Shown piece by piece: positions 10,007 to 20,719 of a stretch of 64,000 nt of DNA (position 1 is its first letter; each line of letters starts with the position of its first letter). The notes under the pieces are model-generated. The model made no database searches. It saw only the letters and a list, made by a program, of their open reading frames with translations, and was not told the DNA's origin. Source of the stretch: Prescottella defluvii (lineage in GTDB: Bacteria > Actinomycetota > Actinomycetes > Mycobacteriales > Mycobacteriaceae); the NCBI GenBank assembly GCA_029690005.1, contig CP121458.1:5227872-5291871 (forward strand), written 5' to 3'. The position numbers and the translations under genes are program-made.

Positions 10007-10842
10007 ATGCGCGTGGCCAACCTCTCCGGACGAACCGTCCTCATCGACGACGACCGGGCGATCGATGTCCATGCCGCGAGCGCCGGACGCTTCGGCCCCG
10101 ACCCGGCCTCGGTCTACGCGGATTGGGACGCGTTCACCGCGTGGGCGGGATCCGTCGTCGGCAGCGGCACCGGCACGACGTTCGCCACCCGCGACCTCGG
10201 GGCGCCGTCACCGACGCCGAGCCAGGTGTTCGCGATCGGGCTCAACTACCGCGACCACGCCGCCGAGACCGGGCTCGCCGCCCCCGACGCACCGCCCACG
10301 TTCACCAAGTTCGCGAGCTGCCTCACCGGCCCGGAGACCGATCTGGCGCTGCCCACCGACACCGTCGACTGGGAGGTGGAACTGGTGGCCGTCATCGGCC
10401 GCGAGGCGACGAACGTCAGCACGGCCGACGCCTGGAACCACGTCGCGGGACTCACCGTCGGGCAGGACTTCTCGGAGCGGACGTCGCAGATGGCCGGGCC
10501 GGCGCCGCAGTTCTCCCTGGCCAAGTCGTTCCCGGGCTTCGGCGCGACCGGCCCGTGGCTGGTGACCCGGACGAGTTCACCGACCGGAACGACCTAGCCA
10601 TCGAGTGCGCGATCGACGGCGAGACGGTCCAGTCCGGCCGCACCGCCCAGATGATGTTCCCCGTCGCCGAACTGATCGCCCACCTGTCGGCGGTGTGCAC
10701 GCTGCGCCCCGGCGACCTCGTCTTCACCGGGACACCTGCGGGCGTCGGTGTCGGCCGCGACCCGCAGCGGTTCCTCGCCCCGGGCAACGTCGTGACCAGC
10801 CGAATCGAAGGCATCGGCGCCCTGGTGCAGCGCTGTGCGTAG
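10007..10842 (+). CDS. fumarylacetoacetate hydrolase family protein (frameshifted)
   Basis: About 278 residues. The FAH fold is shown by FAIGLNYRDHAAE, DWEVELVAVIGREA (metal-binding E-x-E) and the C-terminal PGDLVFTGTPAGVGVGR. Such enzymes hydrolyse or decarboxylate 2-oxo acids at the end of aromatic or sugar-acid pathways with a divalent metal. The frame is lost near 10567, where ACCCGGAC should be ACCCCGGAC (one C missing). ATG 10007 follows AGGATC. It diverges from the GntR gene, which may regulate it. The precise substrate (fumarylpyruvate, acylpyruvate or hydroxymuconate type) is not determined. Confidence 0.75.
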
Positions 10843-10866
10843 TAGCCGGCCAGTCGGGCACGGTTC

Positions 10867-10881
10867 GTGAACAGTATTCAC
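10867..10881. promoter_or_regulatory. short palindrome upstream of marR
   Basis: GTGAACAGTATTCAC is an inverted repeat (GTGAA, five-base spacer, TTCAC) 20 bases upstream of the GTG start of the MarR gene. The position suits an autoregulatory operator; no second site is visible. Confidence 0.35.
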
Positions 10882-10901
10882 AATGAATTAGCATCACTGC
10901 C

Positions 10902-11357
10902 GTGCCCGACACGCCCGACGTCAGCGATGCCCTCGGCCGCGCATACCTTCTGGCCGAACACCTGTCGACGTCCATCGCGGCAGGAACCCGCACGTTCGGC
11001 CTGACGACCGCGCGCACCCGAGCGCTGCTGTGCGTACTCGAGAATCCGCCCATGACCCAGCGCGACCTGGCGAAGGTCCTGCGCTGCAGCACCCGGCAAG
11101 TCACCGCCCTGGTCGATGCGCTCGAGCAGTCCGGCCACCTGCGCCGCGAGGCACATCCCACCGACCGTCGGGCGCACATCGTGGCCCTCACCGACCGCGG
11201 CCGCAGCGACGCCGGCCACATTCAACACCTGCGCGAGCAGGCCGCGCAGGACCTGTTCGACGGGGTCCCCGCAGCCGACCTCGACGCCTTCGTCCGGGTC
11301 GCCGACGTCCTCATCACGCGCCGACGGCAGCAGGTGTCGCCGGACGCCGAGCGGTGA
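10902..11357 (+). CDS. MarR-family transcriptional regulator
   Basis: A 151-residue winged-helix protein. The DNA-binding core is MTQRDLAKVLRCSTRQVTAL followed by the wing HPTDRRAHIVALTDRG (residues 50-105), flanked by dimerisation helices. The HPTDRR wing sequence is typical of MarR proteins that respond to small phenolic or drug-like ligands. GTG 10902 is the only start giving the full N-terminal helix. A palindrome at 10867 may be its operator. It is followed by prrA after 44 bases on the same strand, so read-through into the two-component genes is possible. Confidence 0.75.
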   Translation: MPDTPDVSDALGRAYLLAEHLSTSIAAGTRTFGLTTARTRALLCVLENPPMTQRDLAKVLRCSTRQVTALVDALEQSGHLRREAHPTDRRAHIVALTDRGRSDAGHIQHLREQAAQDLFDGVPAADLDAFVRVADVLITRRRQQVSPDAER

Positions 11358-11401
11358 CGCGCATGCACGGATCGGGACCGCTCACCGGGCACAATGCACA
11401 C

Positions 11402-12102
11402 GTGACCGCAACCGCAACCGTCCTGGTCGTGGACGACGACCCGGACGTGCTGGCCTCACTCGAGCGTGGCTTGCGGCTGTCCGGATTCACCGTCCTCACC
11501 GCGTCGGACGGCGCGGTAGCGCTGCGGGTCGTCGCCGACTCGGCACCCGACGTCGTCGTGCTCGACATGAACATGCCCGTCCTCGACGGCACCGGGGTGG
11601 TCACGTCGCTGCGCGCGGCCGGCAACGACGTCCCGATCTGCGTCCTGAGCGCGCGCAGTTCGGTCGACGACCGCATCGCCGGCCTCGAGTCCGGCGCCGA
11701 CGACTACCTCGTCAAGCCGTTCGTGCTCGCGGAACTCGTCGCCCGGATCCGCGCGATGCTGCGTCGGCGCTCGACGGCCGTCGCCGCCACCGTGACCGAT
11801 CCGCCGATCGTCGTCGGCCCGCTGTCGGTGGACCTCGCCGGGCGCCGCGTCTGGTTGGGCGACGACGAGATTCCCCTCACCAAGCGGGAGTTCGAGCTCA
11901 TCGAGGTGCTGTCCCGGAACGCCGGTGTGGTGCTGAGCCGGGAACGCCTGCTGGACCTGGTGTGGGGATACGACTTCGTCGCCGACACCAACGTGGTCGA
12001 CGTGTTCGTGGGCTACCTGCGTCGCAAGTTCGAGGTCGACGGCACCCCCGGCTCGTGCACACCGTCCGCGGTGTCGGATTCGTCCTGCGGGAACCGACGT
12101 GA
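11402..12102 (+). CDS. prrA: response regulator PrrA (frameshifted)
   Basis: OmpR-family response regulator of about 233 residues. The receiver domain has the acidic pocket VVDDD, phospho-acceptor Asp in VVLDMNMPVLDG and the lysine in YLVKPFVL. The C-terminal winged helix contains LTKREFELIEVLSRN and the end HTVRGVGFVLRE. Sequence order and wording are very close to mycobacterial PrrA, which is essential in M. tuberculosis and governs adaptation in macrophages. A C is missing from the run near 12045 (five should be six), breaking the last 20 residues. It overlaps prrB by GTGA. Confidence 0.85.
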
Positions 12103-13405
12103 TCCGGCCACGTTCGCTGCGGGCACGTGTCGCCGCGGCCACCGCGCTGGGGGCGACGATCGTCGTCGCCGCGGTCGGCGTGTACCTGGCGCTGGCGATC
12201 GCCCGCAACAACCTGCTGCAGCTCGACCGTCGACTCGAGACGGCGTCCCGGGTGCTGATCGTCAATGCCGGTGCCGCGGCACCGTTCCTGAACGTCCTCG
12301 GCGACGCCGGCGCGTTCGCGGTGACCATCCGCTCCGGCGACAAGGTCGTCTCGAGCACGTCGAGCCGACTGCCCGAGCTCGAGCCCGGATCGCACACCGT
12401 CGACGTCGCGGGCACCCCGTTCCGCGCCTTCACCGCCCCGCTGTCCCCGGGTCGTCGTCGCTCCTGTCGGTGGCCGTCCCGCTCGCCGAGGCGAAGGACC
12501 CGACCACCGAACAGCAGGAGCAGGTCGCGCTCGTCGGCGTCCTCGCGATCGTCGCCGCGACCGGCCTCGGCTGGGTTTTCGGCGGCCGCGCGGTCCGGCC
12601 GCTCGTCGAGCTCACCCAGCGCGTGAGCCGACGCGACCGTGACCTCGCTCCGGCCGCGTCCGGGGTGCGCGAGGCCGACGAACTCGCCGCGGCCGCGGGC
12701 GCCATGCTGCAGGACGTCTCCGACGCGCAGTCGCGCACCGCCGCCGCCCTCGACACGGCCCGCGACTTCGCGGCGGCGTCCGCGCACGAGCTGCGGACCC
12801 CGCTCACCGCGATGCGCACCGACCTCGAGGTCCTCACGACGCTCGATCTGTCCGACGAGCAGCGCGCCGAGATCCTCGCCGATCTCGCACGCACCCAGGG
12901 CCGGCTCGAGGCGACGCTCACCGCGCTCGAGCGCCTCGCGTCGGGCGAGCTGTCCAGCGAGAGGGACCACATCGATCTCGACCTGACGGAACTGTGCGAC
13001 CTCGCCGCCGAGGACGCGCAGCGCCTGCATCCGGGGCTGTCGGCCACCGTCGACGCGCCACCCGGGCTCGTCGTGCGCGGGCTACCGATCGGCCTGCGCC
13101 TGGCGCTGGACAACGCGATCACCAACGCCGTCCGGCACGGCGCGGCACGGCACGTCGCGATCGGCGCGCGCCGCACCGCGGACGGCGCCGTGACGATCAC
13201 CGTCGACGACGACGGCGCCGGCATCCCCGAAACGGAGAGGTCGGCGGTGTTCGAACGCTTCCGGCGCGGCAGTGGCGCCGCCAAGGGCGGATCCGGACTG
13301 GGTCTGGCGCTCGTGACGCAGCAGGCCCAACTCCACGGCGGCGCGGCCGCGTTCGAGGACAGCCCGCTCGGCGGCGTCCGGCTGGTGGTGACCCTTGAGA
13401 GTTGA
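12099..13405 (+). CDS. prrB: sensor histidine kinase PrrB (frameshifted)
   Basis: Membrane sensor kinase of about 435 residues, partner of PrrA. It has a first membrane segment at residues 10-35, an extracellular region, a second membrane segment (VGVLAIVAATGLGWVFGG), then a HAMP-like linker. The phospho-acceptor box is SAHELRTPLTAMRTDL, the N box LDNAITNAVRHG, and the G boxes DDDGAGIP and GSGLGLAL. The frame breaks near 12447, where GGG should be GGGG. It starts at GTG 12099 inside the prrA stop and ends at TGA 13405 within the start of the next membrane protein, so the three genes form a tight operon. Confidence 0.85.
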
Positions 13406-15785
13406 CGGACGGGACATCCCGGTCACCGGCAGTCTGCTGCAGCCGCTGGCCCGACGGACCAGCGACATCCTGCGGGTCGTCTTCGCGCTGGTCTTCCTCG
13501 GCGCGGTCATCGCGGGCTCGTTGATCACCCGCAGCGAGTGGGACGCGCTGGAGACGTCGGTGTCCGACATCGTCGGCGTCCTGTCTCCGGAGGTGTCCGA
13601 CACCGTCTACCTGCTCTACGGCATCGCGATCCTGGCGCTGCCGTTCGCGATCCTGATCCAGCTGATCATCAGCCGGCGCTGGAAGCTGCTCGCCGGCTAC
13701 GCCGCGGCGGGGTTGATCGCGGGCGTCGCGCTGTCGTTCACCGGAACCGGTCTCGCGGCCCCGCAGTGGCACCTCGATGTCTCCGACCGCCTCAACACGT
13801 TCCTCTCCCAGTTCCTCGACGATCCCCGCTGGATCGCGATGCTCGCCGCAGTCTTGACGGTCTCGGGACCGTGGCTGCCCAAACGGTGGCGGCGCCTGTG
13901 GTGGACACTGCTGCTCCTGTTCGCACCGATCCACCTGATCGTCAGCTCGATCGTGCCGGCCCGCTCGATGCTCGGCCTCGCGGTCGGGTACCTCGTCGGC
14001 GCGGTCATCGTGCTGGTCGTCGGCACGCCGGCGCTCGAGGTGCCACTCGACTCGGCGGTCGAGGCGATGCAGCGCCTGGGCCACCGGATCACCGCGTTCC
14101 GGGTGATCGCACCGGCCGGCAGCGGCCCGCTGATCCTCGGCGCGGCCCGCGACGGCGAGCCCGAGATGATCGTCGAACTGTACGGACAGAATCAGCGCAG
14201 TCGCGGCGCGATCCGGCAGTTCTCGCAGTGGCTGGCACTGCGCAGCAGCGAGAGCGCACCCGTGCACGCGTCGCTGGGCCGCGCCGTCGAGCACCGGGCG
14301 CTCATGGGTATCGCCGTCGCCGACCTGGGACTCGCGGCGTCCAAGCCGATGGCCGTCACCGCGCTCGACCGGGGGTGGAAGCTCTACGCCCGCCCCGTCT
14401 CGCACGGCGCCCCGATCGCCACTCTCGCGACCGACAACCCGCACCCGCGCGACACCCTCCTGCAGATGGTGTGGACCTCGCTCGGCGAGCTGCACGACGG
14501 CCAGATCACCCACGGTGACCTGCGGGCGTCGGAGATCCGGATCGACGACGACCGCGCGCTGTTCGACGGCTTCGCGTACGCCGAACTCGGCGCCGCCGAG
14601 GCGCAGATCCAGTCCGACACCGCGCAGATGCTGGTGACCACCGCGTCGCTGTTCGGCGTGGCCCCCGCGGTTCGGGCCGCGCTCGCCGCGCAGGGACGGG
14701 ACCGGATCCTGGCGGCGTCCGGCCGGCTCACGAAGTCCGCGATGCCGGCGCGGCTACGCAAGCAGACCCCCGAGTCGTCGGGGCTGCTCGGCGCGATCCG
14801 CGACGAGGTCAGCAACCAGACCGACATCGAGAAGATCGCCCCCGAGCAGGTCACCCGCTTCACCCGCAACCAGATCATCCAGCTGGTGCTGCTGATCGGC
14901 CTGGTCTACGTCGCGTACCCGTTCATCAGCCAGGTCCCCACCTTCCTCACCGAGCTGAAGACCGCGAACTGGTGGTGGGCGCTGGCCGGGCTGCTCGTGT
15001 CGGCGCTCACGTACGTGGGGGCCGCGGCGGCGCTGTGGGCGTGCGCGTCCGAGCTGGTGCGGTACCGGCACCTGCTGATCATGCAGGTCGCCAACACCTT
15101 CGCCGCCACCACGACACCGGCCGGTGTGGGCGGACTCGCGCTCAGCGTGCGGTTCCTCCAGAAGGGAGGTCTCGGAGCGGTCCGCGCGACGGCCGCGGTG
15201 GCGCTGCAGCAGACGGTCCAGGTGGTCACGCACATCGCGCTGCTGATCTTCTTCAGCGTCGCGGCCGGACGCGAGGCCGACCTGTCGCACTTCGTTCCGA
15301 AAGGCACCATCCTCTACCTGATCGCGGGCGTGGCACTCGGTGCGATCGGCACCTTCATGTTCATCCCGAAGGCGCGCCGCTGGCTGCGCAACGAGGTCCG
15401 GCCGCAACTGACCGAGGTGCTGGCATCGCTGGCCCAGCTGGCCCGCAACCCGGGCCGCTTCATGCTGATCGTGCTCGGCAGTGCCGGCACCACCCTCGGT
15501 GCCGCACTGGCGCTGTGGGCGTCCGTCGAGGCGTTCGGCGGCGGCACCACGTTCGTGACCGTGACGATCGTGACGATGATCGGCGGCACCCTGGCGTCGG
15601 CGGCGCCGACCCCCGGCGGCGTGGGCGCGGTGGAGGCGGCCCTCATCGGTGGACTCACCGCATTCGGGCTGCCGGTGGGCATCGCGGTACCGTCAGTGCT
15701 GCTCTACCGCGTATTGACGTGTTGGCTGCCGGTGTTCTGCGGCTGGCCGACCTTGCGCTGGTTGCAGAAAAACGACATGGTCTGA
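13395..15785 (+). CDS. kinase-like domain fused to LPG-synthase/flippase-type membrane domain
   Basis: A 796-residue polytopic protein. Five or six membrane segments in residues 1-210 are followed by a soluble domain (about 230-460) resembling an aminoglycoside-phosphotransferase or RIO-like kinase: HGDLRASEIRIDDD is the catalytic-loop position, but the usual Asn after the loop is absent, and LFDGFAYAEL replaces the DFG region. The last 330 residues form the lysylphosphatidylglycerol-synthase-like/UPF0104 membrane domain (FAATTTPAGVGGLALSVRFL; ASAAPTPGGVGAVEAALIGG), found in glycolipid flippases. The TTG start at 13395 overlaps the prrB stop by 11 bases. The kinase-like part may be a pseudokinase or ligand sensor controlling lipid flipping; that role is inference. 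Confidence 0.75.
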   Translation: MRVDGRDIPVTGSLLQPLARRTSDILRVVFALVFLGAVIAGSLITRSEWDALETSVSDIVGVLSPEVSDTVYLLYGIAILALPFAILIQLIISRRWKLLAGYAAAGLIAGVALSFTGTGLAAPQWHLDVSDRLNTFLSQFLDDPRWIAMLAAVLTVSGPWLPKRWRRLWWTLLLLFAPIHLIVSSIVPARSMLGLAVGYLVGAVIVLVVGTPALEVPLDSAVEAMQRLGHRITAFRVIAPAGSGPLILGAARDGEPEMIVELYGQNQRSRGAIRQFSQWLALRSSESAPVHASLGRAVEHRALMGIAVADLGLAASKPMAVTALDRGWKLYARPVSHGAPIATLATDNPHPRDTLLQMVWTSLGELHDGQITHGDLRASEIRIDDDRALFDGFAYAELGAAEAQIQSDTAQMLVTTASLFGVAPAVRAALAAQGRDRILAASGRLTKSAMPARLRKQTPESSGLLGAIRDEVSNQTDIEKIAPEQVTRFTRNQIIQLVLLIGLVYVAYPFISQVPTFLTELKTANWWWALAGLLVSALTYVGAAAALWACASELVRYRHLLIMQVANTFAATTTPAGVGGLALSVRFLQKGGLGAVRATAAVALQQTVQVVTHIALLIFFSVAAGREADLSHFVPKGTILYLIAGVALGAIGTFMFIPKARRWLRNEVRPQLTEVLASLAQLARNPGRFMLIVLGSAGTTLGAALALWASVEAFGGGTTFVTVTIVTMIGGTLASAAPTPGGVGAVEAALIGGLTAFGLPVGIAVPSVLLYRVLTCWLPVFCGWPTLRWLQKNDMV

Positions 15786-15937
15786 TGGTTTGTGTCCGAT
15801 AATTCTGGAACGTCTCGAGAATTTTCGAGCAACCGGTAGCAAACCGGGACTTGGGCCGATAGCGAAAGTGATATACACACGATCAACACCGGGGAGTCGA
15901 GACCTCACGCCCGGCCGACCATCGAAGGCGAGTAAGC

Positions 15938-17023
15938 ATGCGTGTTACCAAGAAGTCCCGCCGGCTCAAAGCGTTGATCGGCGCCACGACGGCGACGGTC
16001 GCCGCACTGCCCGTCTTCGTCGGTGTGGGTGTCGCGTCCGCGGAGACCCCCGGCCAGTCCGATGCCACCAAGATCGAGGCGGCCGCCAAGGACAACGGCG
16101 GCACCCACCTCGTGTCGGCCAAGGCCGGCACCGGCAACAAGATGTCGCTCCGGGTCTACTCGGCGTCCATGGGCCGCGAGATCCCGCTCGAGGTGATCCG
16201 CCCGGCCGACACCTCCAAGCCTGCTCCCACGCTGTACCTGCTCAACGGTGCCGGCGGCGGCGAGGACTCCGCGTCGTGGCAGAAGCAGGCCGACATCGGC
16301 ACGTTCTTCCAGGGCAAGCAGGTCAACGTCGTCACCCCGATGCAGGGTGCGTTCACCTACTACACCGACTGGCAGAAGCCGGACGAGTCGCTGCACGGCG
16401 TCAACAAGTGGGAGACCTTCCTGACGCAGGAGCTGCCGCCGGTCATCGACTCCGCGCTCGGCACCACCGGCGTCAACACCCTCGCCGGCATCTCGACGTC
16501 GGGCGCCTCGGTGTTCAACCTCGCGCTGAAGAAGCCCGACCTGTACAAGGCCGTCGGCGCGTACAGCGGCTGCGCGGACACCGCGACCCCGGTCGGCCAG
16601 ACCTACATCCAGATCGTCATCGCCGCCCGCGGTAGCGCGGACGTCGAGAACATGTGGGGCCCGGTCGGCAGCCCGGACTGGATCGCGCACGACCCGATCC
16701 TCAACATCGGTCAGCTCAAGGGCGGCCCGAAGCTGTACGTCTCCAACGCGTCCGGCCTGCCGGGCCCGCACGACACCCTGGACAGCCAGGGCATCAACGG
16801 TGACGTGAAGACCCTGGCCAACCAGGTTGTCGTCGGCGGCATCATCGAGGCTGCGACCAACGAGTGCACCCACCGTCTGTTCGACGCGGTCAACCGGAAC
16901 GGCATGGGCGGCCAGGCGACGTTCGACTTCAAGCCGGCCGGTACCCACTCGTGGGGCTGCTGGAAGGACGACCTGAACAACTCGTGGCCGATGCTGGCCG
17001 ACGCGATGAACACCCCGCGGTAG
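15938..17023 (+). CDS. trehalose mycolyltransferase, antigen-85 type
   Basis: A 361-residue secreted esterase-fold enzyme that transfers mycolic acids between trehalose monomycolate and arabinogalactan or another trehalose molecule at the outer cell wall. The signal peptide runs from MRVTKKSRR through a hydrophobic core to ASAETP (cleavage near residue 36). The nucleophile serine lies in AGISTSGASVFN, the oxyanion region near LLNGAGGGEDSASW, and the catalytic histidine in THSWGCWKDD at the C-terminus. A 150-base leader with a TATACA-like box precedes ATG 15938, and a strong terminator follows, so it is probably a single transcription unit. Several paralogues usually coexist in one genome, so a specific symbol is not assigned. 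Confidence 0.9.
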   Translation: MRVTKKSRRLKALIGATTATVAALPVFVGVGVASAETPGQSDATKIEAAAKDNGGTHLVSAKAGTGNKMSLRVYSASMGREIPLEVIRPADTSKPAPTLYLLNGAGGGEDSASWQKQADIGTFFQGKQVNVVTPMQGAFTYYTDWQKPDESLHGVNKWETFLTQELPPVIDSALGTTGVNTLAGISTSGASVFNLALKKPDLYKAVGAYSGCADTATPVGQTYIQIVIAARGSADVENMWGPVGSPDWIAHDPILNIGQLKGGPKLYVSNASGLPGPHDTLDSQGINGDVKTLANQVVVGGIIEAATNECTHRLFDAVNRNGMGGQATFDFKPAGTHSWGCWKDDLNNSWPMLADAMNTPR

Positions 17024-17056
17024 TCATCCGGCGGTAGTCACACCACGCTGAGCAGA

Positions 17057-17084
17057 GGGCGCCCCGACTTCGGTCGGGGCGCCC
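17057..17084 (+). terminator. rho-independent terminator after mycolyltransferase
   Basis: A perfect 12-bp stem GGGCGCCCCGAC (17057-17068) with a stable TTCG tetraloop and its complement (17073-17084), followed by TTTCTC. Confidence 0.85.
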
Positions 17085-17165
17085 TTTCTCGTCTCGGCTC
17101 GGCGGGTCACCGAGTCGGTTCATACTGTTCGTGTCCTGCAGAGAACCGAAGGAGGGGATCCGGTC

Positions 17166-17624
17166 ATGACCTTCAGCCACCCCCGAGGAACCCGCGGTGG
17201 ACGGCCGCCGCACGGACGCATGGTGCTCCTGGCGAACAAGTTCGCGATGAGCCGGATCCGACGCCGGAGCGGGAAGTTCATGGGCGCGGACGCACTGATC
17301 CTGACGACGATCGGCCGTAAGAGCGGGCAGCCGCGTTCCACTCCGGTCGACTGGTTCCCGGGCAGCGACGACAGCTGGATCGTCGTCGCCTCCGCCGCCG
17401 GGGCCGCCACGAATCCGAACTGGTATCTCAACCTGGCGGCGCACCCCGACCGGGCGACGATCGAGATTGCGGGCGAGACGATTCCGGTGACCGCGCGCGA
17501 GTTGGAGGGCCCCGAGCGCGCCGAGCAATGGGAGGCGGTCAAGGCGGCGATACCGCGGTTCGCCCAGTACGAGCAGAAGACCGACCGGCAGATGCCGATC
17601 ATCGAACTGACCCGGCGGTCCTGA
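17166..17624 (+). CDS. deazaflavin (F420)-dependent nitroreductase family protein (DUF385)
   Basis: A 152-residue protein with the split beta-barrel signature of Ddn-like enzymes: LILTTIGRKSGQPRSTPVDW followed by WIVVASAAGAATNPNWYLNL and AAHPDRATIEI. These motifs form the F420 phosphate and deazaflavin pocket in Mycobacterium Ddn, which reduces quinones and activates nitroimidazoles. ATG 17166 is preceded by AAGGAGGG, a good ribosome site. It stands alone between two terminators. The substrate is probably a quinone or other membrane-associated acceptor, but this is family-level inference. Confidence 0.8.
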   Translation: MTFSHPRGTRGGRPPHGRMVLLANKFAMSRIRRRSGKFMGADALILTTIGRKSGQPRSTPVDWFPGSDDSWIVVASAAGAATNPNWYLNLAAHPDRATIEIAGETIPVTARELEGPERAEQWEAVKAAIPRFAQYEQKTDRQMPIIELTRRS

Positions 17625-17629
17625 GACGA

Positions 17630-17666
17630 CTCAGGCCCCGCACCGGAACTTGGTGCGGGGCCTGAG
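17630..17666. terminator. bidirectional hairpin between convergent genes
   Basis: A 15-bp perfect stem CTCAGGCCCCGCACC (17630-17644), seven-base loop, and complement (17652-17666), between the convergent deazaflavin and FKBP genes. No clear T tract. Confidence 0.65.
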
Positions 17667-17683
17667 TGCTGCTGTGCTGCGGA

Positions 17684-18408
17684 CTACTTGGTGCCGAGCA
17701 GGTCGATGATGAACACCAGCGTCTTGCCCGACAGCTGATGTCCGGCACCGGCCGGGCCGTACGCGAGCTCCGGCGGAACCGTGAGCTTGCGGCGACCGCC
17801 GACCTTCATGCCCGGGATGCCTTCCTGCCAGCCGGGGATCAGCCGGTTCAGCGGGAACGCAACCGAATCACCGCGCAGGAACGACGAATCGAACACCTGG
17901 TTCGTGTCGTACTCGACGCCGTGGTAGTGCACGTCCACGACCGAACCCGGCTGTGCCTCCGGGCCGTCGCCGAGGGTGATGTCCTCGATCACGAGCTCGG
18001 CCGGGGCCGGGCCCTCGGCGGGCTCGATGACCGGCGGTGCCGGGGGACGACGACGTCGAGCAGGTCGATGACGAACACCAGCGTCTTGCCCGACAGCTGG
18101 TGGCCGCCGCCGGCCGGACCGTATGCGAGCTCCGGCGGGATCGTCAGCTGACGACGGCCGCCCACCCGCATGCCGGGGATGCCCTCCTGCCAGCCGGCGA
18201 TGAGGCCCTGCAGCGGGAAGCTGATGGACTCGCCACGGCCCCACGAGGAGTCGAACTCCTCGCCGGAGTCGAATTCGACGCCGACGTAGTGGACCTCGAC
18301 CTTGGCGCCGGGGGTGGCCTCCGGGCCGTCGCCGACGACGATGTCCTTGATGACGAGCTCGGTGGGCGCGGGGCCTTCCTGGAACTCGATCTCAGGCTTG
18401 GTGCTCAT
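17684..18408 (-). CDS. tandem FKBP-type peptidyl-prolyl isomerase (frameshifted)
   Basis: Two FKBP domains lie in succession. Domain 1 (residues 1-119) has VHYVGVEFDSGEEFDSSWGR, GWQEGIPGMRVGGRR and ELAYGPAGGGHQLSGKTLVF. Domain 2 repeats all three blocks (VHYHGVEYDTNQVFDSSFLR; GWQEGIPGMKVGGRR; ELAYGPAGAGHQLSGKTLVF). They are joined by a proline-rich linker, PAPPVIEPAEGPAPAEL, after one C is restored to the run near 18042. The repaired protein has about 241 residues, whereas the usual actinobacterial cytosolic FKBP has a single domain of about 120. Two separate genes are the alternative, but no start codon with a ribosome site precedes domain 2. There is no signal peptide, so it is cytosolic. 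Confidence 0.8.
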
Positions 18409-18444
18409 GGTTTTTCGTCCGATCTGTAGTAGCCGGGCAGAGGA

Positions 18445-19743
<1,299 letters not shown>

Positions 19744-19800
19744 GGAAGGATCCCTCTCAAACTCAGACCAGTGAGTAACTTCGTAACATTCAAGTAGAAA

Positions 19801-20719
19801 CTAGTCGGCCGTGAGCTCCACTGCCCACGGAGGGTCCGCCCGGGCCTCGAAACGGTGACAGCCGACGCGCGAGCGGCGAACTCCAGAACCTCTTGCCATT
19901 GTCCTCCGCCGAGCGCCGCAACCGAATTCGAACCGAGGAGTCCTCGTTCGCCGAGCCGGTGCAACAATGCGCCGTGGACTGTGTCACCTGCACCGATGGT
20001 GTCCGAAACCGTCACCCGGCGACCCGGCACGTGCACGTGGACACGACGCGTGCGCACGCTCAATCCGTCGGCGCCGTGGGTGGTGACGACGGCCGCGACA
20101 CCGGCCTCGAGCCACTGCTCGGGCGTCGAGCCGTCCACCCCCTGTCCCAACCAATGGACGTCCTCGTCGGAGACCTTGACGATGCCGATCGCCGGCAGTA
20201 GCTCCGTGAACCGGCGCCGGTAGCTGTCGGGAAGGTGGCCGGACGGACGTTCGGGTCGAGGACGGTCAGGCGTCCCTCGTCGTGGTTGCGGCGCAGCAGG
20301 TCCGCGTAGACGCTCGCGCCCGGTTCGAACACGAGCGACAGCGTCCCGAACGACACCGCGGCCACCGACGCCGGCAACGGCCCGGGATCGGTGACGAGCC
20401 TGTCGGCGGTGCCGTCGGCGTAGAAGGTGTAGCGGGCGCCCCCGTCGGATCCGATGCCCGCGACCGCGAGCGTGGTCGGCTCGGGCCCGCGCTGCACCTG
20501 TCCGACGTCGACGCCCGACGCGGTCAGCGCCGCGACCAGTCGCTCCCCGAACGGGTCTGTGGAGATTCGGGAGCAGAACCCGACCGGGCTGCCGAGGCGT
20601 CCGAGCGTGACCGCGACGTTGAACGGGCCGCCGCCCAGGCGCTCGTCGAAGGCCGCGTCTCCGGTCGGGACGAGATCGACGAGGGCCTCGCCGCACACCA
20701 GGATTCGCGGGTCAGACAT
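19801..20719 (-). CDS. PfkB-family carbohydrate kinase (frameshifted)
   Basis: About 305 residues of ribokinase fold. The N-terminal CGEALVDLVP and GGGPFNVAVTLGRLG are the sugar-binding signature, and DTIGAGDTVHGALL near residue 250 holds the catalytic Asp and anion hole (GAGD). Closest in style to fructokinase. Frameshifts near 20236 (GG should be GGG) and 19842 (GGG should be GGGG) split it; the repaired C-terminus stops at TAG 19803. Its ATG overlaps the MFS stop by eight bases, making it the last gene of a pdxH-MFS-kinase operon; the transporter may supply its sugar, which is inference. Confidence 0.8.

Noticed and set aside
11030..13405. A single 791-residue protein joining response regulator and sensor kinase
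   Set aside because: The joint is created by two frameshifts; prrA and prrB have normal separate starts and stops overlapping by GTGA when these are repaired.
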